Below, one piece after another: positions 52,183 to 61,748 of a DNA stretch of 64,000 nt (position 1 is the first letter of the stretch; each line of letters opens with the position of its first letter). This DNA comes from CAYRHN01 sp964424115 (GTDB taxonomy: Bacteria; Chloroflexota; Anaerolineae; Anaerolineales; Anaerolineaceae). The notes under the pieces are model-generated. The model worked only from the letters and a program-made list of their open reading frames with translations. It ran no database searches and was not told where the DNA came from. The stretch spans positions 124,001 through 188,000 of the forward strand of contig CAYRHN010000006.1 in assembly GCA_964424115.1 (NCBI GenBank). Direction: 5' to 3'. The position numbers were made by a program, and so were the translations under genes.

Positions 52183-53526
52183 TCAACGCGTGATCATTGG
52201 AAGGAACAAAAGCAGCGGGCTTTGATCACGGACAAAAATGTCATAAAAACCATTTACATCGCCGTCTACGAGATTGCTCGCGAAAGACAAAAAAGCGATG
52301 AAGCGGCCATTGGCCGATATGGCAGGTTTGTGAGAATATTCATTGGCCTGTGTTCCGCTGGAAGAAACAGATATGCGCGTGGTCTGACCAGCTAGGCGGT
52401 CGCGGACGAATACATCATAGAAACCATTCGTATCCCCGCTTACCAGGTTGGATGCATTGGAAATAAAGACAACATAACGGCCGTCATCCGAAAGGCCGTA
52501 GCAATAGGAATCCGCGTTGCCTTGCTCCCCGCTGGAGGAGATCGAGATCCGTTCGGTCTGACCAGTCTGGCGGTCGCGGATGAAGGCATCCCGTTGATCG
52601 TTGGTATCTTCGGGAACTAAATTGGTGACGTAGGACGAGAAAGCCACGTAGCGTCCATCGGTAGAGACATCTCCAGCTTGTGAATTGCCATTGCCTTGTT
52701 CATCGGTGGATGAAACAGAAACCAGTTCGGTCAAACCAGTTTGCCGGTCGTGGATAAATACATCCCGGAATCCATTCGTGTCACTGGCAACGAGATTGGT
52801 AGCCAGGGATTCAAGAACAATATACCGCCCATCCGCAGACATTCCATAACAATAAGAATCATTGTTCCCCTGAACACCGGCAGAAGAGATCGAGACCAAC
52901 TCGGTTTGACCGGATTCCTGGTTATGTACGAAAATATCCCCATATCCATTTGTGTCGGTCGCGACTAGATTGGTGGCTTCTGAATAAAAAGCCACCAAAT
53001 TACCGTCTGTTGAAACATCACAGTTCCAGGATGGGCCATTTCCTTCTTCTCCGCTGGACGACACAGAAACCCGTATTGTTGTATCGGTTTGTCGGTCGTG
53101 CAGAAAAGCATCCGAGTAACCATTGTTATCGTTGGAGACCAGGTTGGTGGCGACAGATGAATAAGATATGAAGCGTCCATTGGTGGAAATGGAAGGTTCG
53201 AGTGAATAATTATTGGCTTGTTCACCATTGGATGCGACCGATACCCGTTCGATTTGACCAGTTTCCCGGTCTTTGACGATAATGTCCCAGGTGTTGTTGG
53301 CATCTCCGGGAACCAGATTGGTGGCCAGCGTTTCGAAGGCGACATATTTCCCATCGCCGGAAATATCAAGGTTGTAAGAATCGCCATTTCCCTGTTCACC
53401 GCTTGCGGTAATAGAAAGCAACAAAGTCAGACCTGTGGGAGCGCTGTTCAATCCGGCGCCCTGGGTGTAACCTGCGAAGACAAACAGGCAAGCGAAGACA
53501 ATTATGGCCAGTGCAAATCGTTTCAT
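52183..53526 (-). CDS. Secreted seven-blade TolB/PD40-like propeller, tail FLPMITR
   Basis: 447 residues. A signal peptide (1-23) precedes exactly seven repeats of about 57 residues (consensus VSVSSxGEQGN, DGRYVAF, ATNLVxxDTNG, DVFVHDRQTGQ), which should close a single propeller. The DTNGxxD loops look calcium-friendly. It ends PLLLFLPMITR directly after blade seven. GGAGGG lies before the ATG. The DNA is less GC-rich than the neighbouring genes. Role unknown; a binding scaffold is inferred. Confidence 0.85.
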   Translation of the reverse strand: MKRFALAIIVFACLFVFAGYTQGAGLNSAPTGLTLLLSITASGEQGNGDSYNLDISGDGKYVAFETLATNLVPGDANNTWDIIVKDRETGQIERVSVASNGEQANNYSLEPSISTNGRFISYSSVATNLVSNDNNGYSDAFLHDRQTDTTIRVSVSSSGEEGNGPSWNCDVSTDGNLVAFYSEATNLVATDTNGYGDIFVHNQESGQTELVSISSAGVQGNNDSYCYGMSADGRYIVLESLATNLVASDTNGFRDVFIHDRQTGLTELVSVSSTDEQGNGNSQAGDVSTDGRYVAFSSYVTNLVPEDTNDQRDAFIRDRQTGQTERISISSSGEQGNADSYCYGLSDDGRYVVFISNASNLVSGDTNGFYDVFVRDRLAGQTTRISVSSSGTQANEYSHKPAISANGRFIAFLSFASNLVDGDVNGFYDIFVRDQSPLLLFLPMITR

Positions 53527-53942
53527 GATGATTTCCCTCCTGATTGGGGGTATTGAGGTTGAGATGATTGATTATAGCAGAAATGGTGATAAAGAAATAT
53601 TCCAACGACGCGGAACCTGGAAGCCGGACAGCAGCCGCGAGTTGCCCCGGGTGCTGTTGCCTCTACAGCCTTGCGGGGTTTCTTTGTGAGAATATGGTCG
53701 GGTTTCGCCTGGTTCGCAATTCAAATTCTGCTCTGTGGGGCTGCTCAACCCAACCTACGCCTGGGGTGAGGGTAAAGTCTGACAAGGAAAGACGCGAAAT
53801 AGACCCAGAAGCAAAGAAGACCACGAAACACACGAAAAAGATGAAAGACACGAAAAGACCCTGACGGTTATGGAAACCCTCAGGGTCTTTGATTTACCTC
53901 GCGTTCGCCTTACGGAGCGGGGGTAATGGATTCGATCAAGGC
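53527..53942. other. Repeat-bearing intergenic region
   Basis: A copy of the TCGGGTTTCGCC...GCTCAACCCAACCTACG element (53698-53763, close to 52071-52137), a CACGAAACACACGAAA block and a GACCCTGA hairpin. No gene supported. Confidence 0.7.
53857..53887 (-). terminator. GACCCTGA hairpin downstream of the giant gene
   Basis: GACCCTGA...TCAGGGTC; read on the minus strand it is followed by TTTTCGTG, so it could end transcription of the 1667-residue protein gene. Confidence 0.5.
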
Positions 53943-56900
53943 TTAGCGGAGGATTACCGGCATGAAGTAATTAATTAGTACATTGTCGCCGATCCAGCGC
54001 AGCACAGCCACGTCCATATTGTGGTCGCCGGTTTGTGTGTTGCCGATCCCCACGATCTTGCCGTCCGGTTGGAGGAAGAGATCATACAGCCGGTCGAAGC
54101 CGCCCAGGTTCTGGAAGACAATGCCGTCCTGGTTGAAGGTGGTATCCAGGCTGCCGTCCGGGTTCAGGCGTGCCAGGACTGCATCTTCAGAATCTGCGCC
54201 GCCGTCGGAATAGCCGCCCAGCACGATCTTGCCGTTCTGCTGGAGGGCCAGGCTGCCCAGCCAATCGGAGGGGCCGGTATCCACCTGGGCAATGCCGGCA
54301 TTTCCGAAGGTGGTATCCACCGCGCCGTTGCTCTCAAAGCGGGCCGCATACATATCGTAGTAGTTCGGGGCTGCCTTGCTGCCCTCGCTCCAGGGCAGTT
54401 CGTAGGTTCCAGCCACCACGATCTTGCCGTCTTTCTGCACCTGCAACGAGCGCCCGGTATGGGATTCGCTGAAGTTTTTCACCACCAGGCCGCCGGTGCC
54501 AAAGCCGCTGTCCAGCGAGCCGTCGCTGTTCAGGCGCGCCAGCGCGATCGAGTTGGTGTAAGATGGGTCGCCTGACGAAGTGGAGCCCACCACGAGGATA
54601 TCTCCATCATTAAGGAGAACCAGATCGCTGCCATAGGAAGTGAGACCAAAATCGATGAGGGCTGTGCCGTCTCCGTCAAAGGTGCTGTCCGGCGTGCCGT
54701 CAGCATTGAAGCGCCAGACAGCCAGGTTGGCGGTGGCTGGAGTGGCGATCTCCCCTACCAGGACAATTTTCCCGTCCGGTTGGATGGCCACTGCTGAAGG
54801 GTAACAATTATCCCCGCAGTTGTTCAGCAGGATCCCATCCCCGCTGAAGCTGGGATCCAGTGCGCCGTTTTGATCGTAAACAGCGATCCCGATCTCCGCA
54901 TTCCAGGTTTCGGCGTCCTCCACCTCGCCAACCACCACGATCCTGCCGCTCGCCTGGATGGCAACTGCCTCGGCATAATCGTACCCGCCGTCCAGATCGG
55001 TGGTCACTTTGCCATCCGTACCAAAGGTGGGGTCCAGCGACCCGTCCGGCAGGTAGCGCATCACCGCAAAATCAGCGTGATTTCCGAAGCCGTCCTCCTC
55101 CCCTGCCACCACGATCTTGCCGTCGCTCTGTAGAGCACTCCCATGCCCCCCGGCCCATCCTAACGTATTGGACGCCGTGCTGCCAAAGGTCTGGTCGGGT
55201 GAGAGGTCGCTGTTGAAACGCTGCAGGAGGAAACCATTCAGGCTGCCTCCCAGGGCGATCTGGCCGTCATCCTCAACCACAACCTGCGCGCCGTACCCGC
55301 TGGCGGCAATGAGGAGATCTTCCAGCGAACCATCACTGGCATAGCGAAGCAAGGCGATCTCATTGCCGTAGTCGCCGTCCAGGTTGCCGATGGCGAGGAT
55401 CCGTCCGTCCGGTTGGAGGGCCAGCGAGACCAGCGCTTCGGTGTAGCCGTCTCCCGCGTTGGTGATCACCTTGCCGCCGCTGCCAAAGCTGGTATCCAGC
55501 AGGCCGTCCGCATTATAGCGCGCGACGGCAAAGTCGATCGTGTTGCTGCTGCCGACGAAGCCTGCCAGGAGGATCTTGCCGTCCGGCTGAAGCGCCAGGG
55601 CGTTGGCGCCGCTGGGGGCGCCAAAGTCAGTGATCACCTTGCCAGCGATACCAAATTCAGGGTCAAGGGAGCCGTTATCCAGGAGGCGCAGCACGGCGAA
55701 TTTTTGGCTGGTTGCATCCGCGGTGCTGCCCGCCACCACGATCTTACCGTCCGGCTGGATGGCCACGCCGGCAGCCGAATCGCCCCAGCCCGTGTTCAGG
55801 TCGATCAGCACAATCCCGCCCGTGCCAAAACTGGTATCCAGATTGCCTGCGCTGTCGTAACGCGCCACCAGAATATCGCTTTCACCGAGTGTCATGTCGG
55901 CCGATGCGCCGGCGACCACGATCTTGCCGGTGTCGGTGGCTACCGCCACCGCTTTGCCTGAGTCTGAATGGCCGGATATGTCGGTAAGCAGCCAGCCATC
56001 CCCGCTGAAATCAGGATCCAGCGACCCATCGCTGAGGAAGCGTGCCACCGTCAGGTCAGCCGGAGTTTCGTAATCGTAAAACGAGGAGTAGCCGACCACC
56101 AAGATCTTGCCGTCCGGCTGGAGGGTCATTCCGCCGGCCTCGTCTTCCCATTCGATGTTCGGGGCCGACAGGCCGTTCGTGCCAAAACTGGTATCCACCG
56201 TGCCGTCGCTGTTAAAACGGGTTACGGCAAAGCGGGGATCCCAGCCAGTCCCGATATCCACGTGCGTTGTCCCTGCCATCAGGTACTTTCCGCCGGAAAC
56301 GCCCAGCCCAACCGCCGACTCTCCCTGGGGATTGACCACCGTGCCGGGGATGACAAATCGGGTGGTGGTGATGCCGTTATCGCCGAAGCTGAGATCCAGG
56401 TCGCCGGGATAGAAGACGCCGTCCAGGCGGATGACGGTGAAGAACTGGTTGTAGGCTTTATCTTCCGAGGCGCCGGCGCCGATGATCCTGCCATCCGGTT
56501 GGAGCAGCAGGGCGTTCACCCAGGCGCTGCTCTCGCCAGCATCCACCAGCGCAAGGCCGTGGTTGAAGAACAAGGGGTCCGCCGTGCCGTCGGAATTGAA
56601 ACGGGCAAACGCGGCCAGATCCTGGCCGTTCCGGGAGGCCTGCCCGCCGACGAGGATCTTGCCGTCCGGCAGGGCAGCCAGGGCGGTGGCGGATTCATCG
56701 TCGCCGAAGTCCGCCAGCAGCACGCCGTCATCGCCGAAAGTGGGATCCAGCACGCCGCTGCTGTCCAGGCGGGCCAGCAAGATATCGCCGTTGCTGCCGT
56801 TATACATGCCTCCGGCGAGGAGGATCTTGCCGTCCGGCAGGATGGCAAGACCCCACATCTCAGCCCACAGGTAGTCCAGGATGGTGGACCCGCCGCTGCC

Positions 56901-58946
56901 GAAAGTGGTATCCAGCGCGCCGCTGGATGTGAAGCGGGCAACGGCCGGCTTGCCGCCCATCAGGTCATAGCTGAAGCCAACGACGACGATATTGCCGTCC
57001 GCGTCCACGGCCAGGCTATTTCCTCCGGAATGCATGCCAATCGTGGCAGTGGCAAAACCGGCCTCGCCGAAAGTGGTATCCAGGGCGCCGTCGGCGGTGT
57101 AGCGCATCACGGTCAGGAACCCGTTGTCGGGGGCGACCATGCCGGCTGTCAGGATGCTGCCGTCCGCCAGGGTCACCACGTCGTTGATGCTGCATTGTTG
57201 GTCGTAGGACGTGGTGGTGGTGCCGGAACTGCCAAAGGCGGTGTCCAGCGAGCCGTCCAGGTTGAAACGCGCCACCATGCAGTCGGTGTCGGCGGTGCCG
57301 GCGGCGATGATCTTGTTGCCGGATTGCAGGGCAAGCCCGGAAAGCTCGTCATAGGGGGTGATATCCAAAGAGGCTTTTCCGTTTGTGCCAAAGGTAATAT
57401 CCAGGCTGCCGTCGGCGTTGTAGGCTGCCAGGGCGAAGTTACCGTCATCTTTGATCGTCAGGGCATAGCCGCCGGCGATGATGCGGCCGTCCGGGAGCAG
57501 CAGTGCATCGACAGCCTCAGCGTAAGAAGCGGTGTTGGGGGCTTCAATGCCAAAGCTGCCATCCAGCGAGCCGTCGGCGTTAAAACGCGCCGCCAGGAAG
57601 CCGTGGCTGTCCATGTCGCCGCCCAGGACGATCTTGCCGTCCGCCTGGACCAGCGCGCCGTGCGCGCGGCCGCCGTAATTCTCCATAGCCAGCCCGTTCA
57701 CGCCGAAGGCGGTGTCGAGGGTGCCGCTCAGGTTCAGGCGCACCATGGCCAGATTGGCGAAATAGTCGCCGGTGTCTCCATTGTCTCCGACCAGGAGGAT
57801 CTTACCCGTGCTCAGGACAATATCATAGATGTATGCGTTTTCGAAACTGCCGCCGGTGAAAGAGAAGGTCTGGCTGCCAAAGGCGGCATCCGTTGCGCCG
57901 CTGGAGGTCAGGCGGGTGACGGCGAAGTCGTAGCGGGAGCCGTTATAGGCGTTGCCGGCCACCAGAATGTTGCCGTCGGTCTGAACTTCCACGGCGTTGC
58001 CTTCGCTCTTCCCGCTCCACGGGATGACCCGCTTGCCGTCGCCGTCGAAGGAGTTATCGAAGGAGCCATCGACGTTGACGCGGATGACCGCCATGTCGCG
58101 ATTATCGTAGTCGGTGACGGAAGTGCCGGCGGCGACGATCTTGCCGTCGCTCTGCAGGGCCAGGCTGTGGATGCCTTCCTGGTAACCGCCGACAAAGGTG
58201 GTGTGGATCTTACCGTCCGGGAAGCCGTCGCTATCCACGTCCGGGCCAAACGTCTCGTCGAACGAGCCGTTGCTGTTAAAGGAAGCCAGGCCGAAGCCGT
58301 AGGTGTCTGTTCCTGCCCAGCGAGTGGAGCCGCCCACCAGGATCTTGCCGGTTCCGGGGAGGACCAGCAGCGCAGCGCCCCAATCTTCGTTGTAATCGGA
58401 GTTGGTATCATACAGGTCGACCGTGTTCCAGCCGACGCCGTTGAAGGTGGTATCCAGCGATCCATCGCTGTTCAAGCGCACCACCAGCATGTCGTAGCCG
58501 TCAAAGTCGGTGGACATGCTGCCGGCCAGGACGATCTTGCCATCCGGCTGGAGGGCCATTTCTTCGATGGTGGCGTAGCGGCCCAGGTAGAGGTTCTGCA
58601 TCCCGTCGCCCTGGAAGGAGGTATCCAGCGAGCCGTCGGCGTTCAGGCGGGCCACGGCGATCTGGTACTGCCAGCCGGTGGTCTCGTCGACCCAAATATA
58701 GGTGCCGCCGCCGATGATGTACTTGCCGTCCGGCAGTTGCAGCACCCCGGCGCCATAGGTGGCATCGCGGTCAAAGGGGGCATAGACGATGCCGCCCTTC
58801 TGGAAGGGGGTGGTGACGACCCCGTCCACGCCGAAAGCGGTATCTGGAGCGCCAGGGGTGGCTGCAGCGGGAAGCGCCAGGGTGAGCGCCATCATCAATG
58901 CCATGAACAGGCCGAACGTACGCGATAGGGAACGCGTCTTCAACAT
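53943..58946 (-). CDS. Giant secreted 28-repeat (delta-60 type) propeller protein, tail FMPVILR
   Basis: 1667 residues. The signal peptide (1-29, LALPAAA) is followed by 28 delta-60-type repeats of about 57 residues (core ALQPDGKIVVAG, FAVARYNADGSLDTTFG). Repeats 1 and 15 share special features (GKYIIGGGT/GKYLMAGTT and a long insert before each). Repeats 7 and 21 also match each other (GFLAARFNADGS/GFLLQRFNSDLS), so the protein is a duplicated 14-repeat block; the second block begins near residue 845. 28 equals four sevenfold propellers. It ends LINYFMPVILR. GGAGG precedes the ATG. Surface scaffold or adhesin is inferred. Confidence 0.9.
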   Translation of the reverse strand: MLKTRSLSRTFGLFMALMMALTLALPAAATPGAPDTAFGVDGVVTTPFQKGGIVYAPFDRDATYGAGVLQLPDGKYIIGGGTYIWVDETTGWQYQIAVARLNADGSLDTSFQGDGMQNLYLGRYATIEEMALQPDGKIVLAGSMSTDFDGYDMLVVRLNSDGSLDTTFNGVGWNTVDLYDTNSDYNEDWGAALLVLPGTGKILVGGSTRWAGTDTYGFGLASFNSNGSFDETFGPDVDSDGFPDGKIHTTFVGGYQEGIHSLALQSDGKIVAAGTSVTDYDNRDMAVIRVNVDGSFDNSFDGDGKRVIPWSGKSEGNAVEVQTDGNILVAGNAYNGSRYDFAVTRLTSSGATDAAFGSQTFSFTGGSFENAYIYDIVLSTGKILLVGDNGDTGDYFANLAMVRLNLSGTLDTAFGVNGLAMENYGGRAHGALVQADGKIVLGGDMDSHGFLAARFNADGSLDGSFGIEAPNTASYAEAVDALLLPDGRIIAGGYALTIKDDGNFALAAYNADGSLDITFGTNGKASLDITPYDELSGLALQSGNKIIAAGTADTDCMVARFNLDGSLDTAFGSSGTTTTSYDQQCSINDVVTLADGSILTAGMVAPDNGFLTVMRYTADGALDTTFGEAGFATATIGMHSGGNSLAVDADGNIVVVGFSYDLMGGKPAVARFTSSGALDTTFGSGGSTILDYLWAEMWGLAILPDGKILLAGGMYNGSNGDILLARLDSSGVLDPTFGDDGVLLADFGDDESATALAALPDGKILVGGQASRNGQDLAAFARFNSDGTADPLFFNHGLALVDAGESSAWVNALLLQPDGRIIGAGASEDKAYNQFFTVIRLDGVFYPGDLDLSFGDNGITTTRFVIPGTVVNPQGESAVGLGVSGGKYLMAGTTHVDIGTGWDPRFAVTRFNSDGTVDTSFGTNGLSAPNIEWEDEAGGMTLQPDGKILVVGYSSFYDYETPADLTVARFLSDGSLDPDFSGDGWLLTDISGHSDSGKAVAVATDTGKIVVAGASADMTLGESDILVARYDSAGNLDTSFGTGGIVLIDLNTGWGDSAAGVAIQPDGKIVVAGSTADATSQKFAVLRLLDNGSLDPEFGIAGKVITDFGAPSGANALALQPDGKILLAGFVGSSNTIDFAVARYNADGLLDTSFGSGGKVITNAGDGYTEALVSLALQPDGRILAIGNLDGDYGNEIALLRYASDGSLEDLLIAASGYGAQVVVEDDGQIALGGSLNGFLLQRFNSDLSPDQTFGSTASNTLGWAGGHGSALQSDGKIVVAGEEDGFGNHADFAVMRYLPDGSLDPTFGTDGKVTTDLDGGYDYAEAVAIQASGRIVVVGEVEDAETWNAEIGIAVYDQNGALDPSFSGDGILLNNCGDNCYPSAVAIQPDGKIVLVGEIATPATANLAVWRFNADGTPDSTFDGDGTALIDFGLTSYGSDLVLLNDGDILVVGSTSSGDPSYTNSIALARLNSDGSLDSGFGTGGLVVKNFSESHTGRSLQVQKDGKIVVAGTYELPWSEGSKAAPNYYDMYAARFESNGAVDTTFGNAGIAQVDTGPSDWLGSLALQQNGKIVLGGYSDGGADSEDAVLARLNPDGSLDTTFNQDGIVFQNLGGFDRLYDLFLQPDGKIVGIGNTQTGDHNMDVAVLRWIGDNVLINYFMPVILR

Positions 58947-59678
58947 TTACTTTTTCCTCCGGGATCAGATTTGGTTTTGGTTTGGGGAAAATGGGACGTG
59001 CGAGAACGGATCCAATAACGGGACAGGATTCGCTCCATCGTTCTGAATAAGTATACCATTTAGTAAATTATTTTCATGTCAGGAACGGCGCGAAAAAGGC
59101 GCGAATTCTGCCAACCTGCCTGTCTGATGGGACAGGCAAAGATCACAGAGTATCAGTCGCGGGGGAGCCGCGAAAGGGGTTGGAGCAATATCACCTGTTT
59201 CGGATGAGGAGTGTCAGGACGCCCGGGGACAAGTCACGCGATACCCCTGCGGGGCACTTAGGCGCGGAGAAAAAACGTAGAGGCGCAAACAGCCGGAAAA
59301 GCAACCGGTCTGGCACACGGCGAGAAATGCTCCGGCTGCTTCGCCCTTAACCACGAAATACACGAAATAATCGAAACAATCGAAAAAAACCGGACACAAA
59401 AGCAGACCCTAAAGGTCTTCGAGACGGGTTTGGATCTGTTTGCCGGGGGATTTATCCCCCGGCGGTGATAAAACCTCCTTTTCTGACCCTACGGCCCCTG
59501 CGGGGTTTCTTTGCGATAAGGTTTTTCTCCGCGTGAGAATCTTGTTGGGTTTGCTTACCCGGCTGCCTGGATGTGACGGATTCCGGTTAATTAATCGCAA
59601 ATCGTCAATCGATAATCGTCAATCGATTCGTGCTACACTATGCATATTCCATTCATGTTGTTCAAAAGGAGCATACGG
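58947..59678. other. Composite-repeat intergenic region
   Basis: Includes a block at 59265-59437 (GCGGAGAAAAAACGTAGAGGCGCAA, GAGAAATGCTCCGGCTGCTTC, CACGAAATACACGAAATAATCG, GACCCTAAAGGTC) that recurs at 61440-61645. Also a GCCGGGGGAT palindrome (59442-59463) and a TTGTTGGGTTTGCTTACCCGG element. No gene seen. Confidence 0.75.
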
Positions 59679-61016
59679 ATGAAAACGCGATTCTTGCTGA
59701 AGCGCAGTATTCGTTTTGGCGCGCTGGCTGTGCTGCTGGCGCTGGCGGTGCTGGTTGCCCTGGCGGGCACGGCCCTGGCCAACCCGGCGGCGAAGACCCC
59801 TTCCGTGTTGGAGGAAAAGGGCGGCCCGGGGCCCACCTTGTCCTTCTCCTACCAGGGCAAGCTGTATGAGGGCGGCGCCCCGGCCAACGGCACCTATGAA
59901 TTCCTGGTCAATATTTACTCAGCCCAGGTCGGCGGGACGCTGATCGGCGACTGCATCAACACCAACGGCCTGCAATTGAACAATTTTCCGATCACGGACG
60001 GCTTGTTCAACTTCACCCTGGCCTGCGGCACCTACGGGGATAACCACACCGTCTTCACCGGCGGATCGCGCTGGGTGGAGGTGCAGGTGCGGCAGCTGGG
60101 CGATCTCGCCTTTACCACCCTGCCGCGCCAGGGCATTTCCCCGGCGCCCTACGCCTGGGGCTTTCTGCCGGGGACGGATGTGAACGCCTCTGCCTGGGGA
60201 GACGGCACGCTGGAGGGGGACGCGCTGCTGAGCCTGAACAACACCAACACGGTCGGTGCAGCCCTGTGGGTCCTCTCCACCGGCAATTATGGCATCTACA
60301 GCGTGGCGACCGGCACGGTGGCGAATGATGCAGTCTACGGTGAGTTGAAAGGCAGCGCCGGCGGCAGGGCGGTGTTCGGGAACAGCACTGGTGCCACCGG
60401 GTCGGGTGTTGCGGGGGATTCTACCAACTACATTGGCGTATGGGGGTCAACGGGCCTGGCAGGTCACAGCTATGGCTTTTATTCACCGGATAATCTGTAC
60501 TCGTTGAATTACCACACCAAGGGCGCGATCATGCAGATCGTGCAGAACGGGGGCACGCAGCCGCTGGAGAAGGGCGACGTGGTGGTGATCGCCGGGATGG
60601 GCGCGCCTTTAACGAAGGATGGCATCCCGGTGGTCCAGGTGGCCAAGGCGGATTCTGCCAATAGCACAGCGGTGATCGGGGTGGTGGCGGAGGGCTATTC
60701 ATCCGAATGGTTCAAGAGCGCTGATCCTTCCGGCGCGGATATCCCGCCCGCCACGGATGGGCCGGTGGCGCCAGGCGACCTGCTGCTGGTGGTGGTGCAG
60801 GGGCCGTGCCAGGTGAAGGCCAGCGCGCTGGGCGGGGCCATCCAGCCCGGCGACCTGCTCAGCACCGCCGCCGCATCCGGAAAGGCTGGCGGGGTCAAGA
60901 TTGCCAGCGTGGACGGGGTCAGCTTTGCCCTGCCGGGGACGGTCTTTGCCAAGGCGCTGGAACCGCTGGACGAGGGCAAGGACGGCCTGATCTATGTTTT
61001 CGTCACCCTGCAGTAG
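59679..61016 (+). CDS. Secreted protein with YQGKL domain
   Basis: 445 residues. Signal peptide (about 1-35, ending ALAN), then FSYQGKLYEGGAPANGTYEFLVNIYSA, a domain common at the start of large exported proteins of environmental bacteria. A middle part (about 190-270) has short glycine-rich repeats (GVAGDSTNYIGVWGSTG) like phage-fibre or surface-fibre shafts. The C-terminal part has GDVVVIAG, VIGVVAEGY and GDLLSTAAASGKAGGVKI, as in tail-fibre-end domains. It lacks the LPxxxR tail. AAAGGAG lies before the ATG at 59679. It is co-transcribed with the next gene. Confidence 0.75.
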   Translation: MKTRFLLKRSIRFGALAVLLALAVLVALAGTALANPAAKTPSVLEEKGGPGPTLSFSYQGKLYEGGAPANGTYEFLVNIYSAQVGGTLIGDCINTNGLQLNNFPITDGLFNFTLACGTYGDNHTVFTGGSRWVEVQVRQLGDLAFTTLPRQGISPAPYAWGFLPGTDVNASAWGDGTLEGDALLSLNNTNTVGAALWVLSTGNYGIYSVATGTVANDAVYGELKGSAGGRAVFGNSTGATGSGVAGDSTNYIGVWGSTGLAGHSYGFYSPDNLYSLNYHTKGAIMQIVQNGGTQPLEKGDVVVIAGMGAPLTKDGIPVVQVAKADSANSTAVIGVVAEGYSSEWFKSADPSGADIPPATDGPVAPGDLLLVVVQGPCQVKASALGGAIQPGDLLSTAAASGKAGGVKIASVDGVSFALPGTVFAKALEPLDEGKDGLIYVFVTLQ

Positions 61017-61026
61017 GAGCGCCGCG

Positions 61027-61305
61027 ATGAAGAAGCGACGGAATATCCTGCTTGGATTGGTTGTGCTGGCGCTGCTGTTGGCCTCCACCAGCGCGGCGCT
61101 GGCCGGAGGCGGCGGGCCGTACGTGCCATGGAGCGTGATCGGCGGCGGAGGCGGCACCGTCCATAACGGGATCTATGAGATCCAGGGCAACATCGGGCAG
61201 GCGTCCACCGGCCCGGCTGCCAACCGCCCCTATGTGCTGTGCGCGGGGTTCTGGTGCGGGATGGAGAGCGTGTACAAGTCCTTCCTGCCGGTGATCAACC
61301 GGTGA
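61027..61305 (+). CDS. Small secreted glycine-rich protein, tail FLPVINR
   Basis: 92 residues. Signal peptide (1-26, ALA-G), then WSVIGGGGGTVHNGIYEIQGNIGQAS and YVLCAGFWCG, a short motif pair often seen near the end of large Chloroflexota surface proteins, and the tail YKSFLPVINR. It is nearly nothing but signal peptide, motif and tail. AGGAG overlaps the end of the upstream gene, 10 bases away, so the two form one operon; it may be a partner that carries the surface signal its neighbour lacks (inference). Confidence 0.8.
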   Translation: MKKRRNILLGLVVLALLLASTSAALAGGGGPYVPWSVIGGGGGTVHNGIYEIQGNIGQASTGPAANRPYVLCAGFWCGMESVYKSFLPVINR

Positions 61306-61312
61306 GGAGTAG

Positions 61313-61740
61313 ACCCCTGAAGGAAAGAAGATCACGAAACACACGAAAAAAGCGAAACAAACGAAAAAAATCTGACAAAAGAGCAGACCCTAAAGGTCTT
61401 CGAGACCTTTAGGGTCTAACGCTCCCCGCCTGGGGGAAACAGGAGAGATCTCACGCGGAGACGCAGAGCCGCGGAGAAAAAACGTAGGGGCGCAAGCAGC
61501 CGGGAAGGCAGCCGGTCTGGCCCAAGGCGAGAAATGCTCCGGCTGCTTCGCCCTTAACCACGAAACACACGAATTAATCGAAACAATCGAAAAAAAACCT
61601 GACAAAAAAGTAGACCCTAAAGGTCTTTGAGACCTTTAGGGTCTAACGCTCCCCGCCTGGGGAAAACAGGAGAGACCACAGGCAAAGACGCGGAGGGCGG
61701 GTAGGGGCGCAAGCAGCTGGGCAATGACAACCTGCCCCGC
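61313..61740. repeat. Composite repeat block, two tandem copies
   Basis: GACCCTAAAGGTCTTCGAGACC hairpin plus TAACGCTCCCCGCCTGGGGG plus an ACAGGAGAGA block occurs at 61384-61455 and again at 61613-61680. Between them lies the CGTAGGGGCGCAAGCAGCCGG to CACGAAACACACGAA stretch also found at 59265-59400. No gene in 61306-61748. Confidence 0.8.
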
Positions 61741-61748
61741 GGATTCGA

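Noticed and set aside
55968..58928. 986-codon plus-strand frame
   Set aside because: Shadow of the 28-repeat protein; its apparent repeats mirror the real ones.
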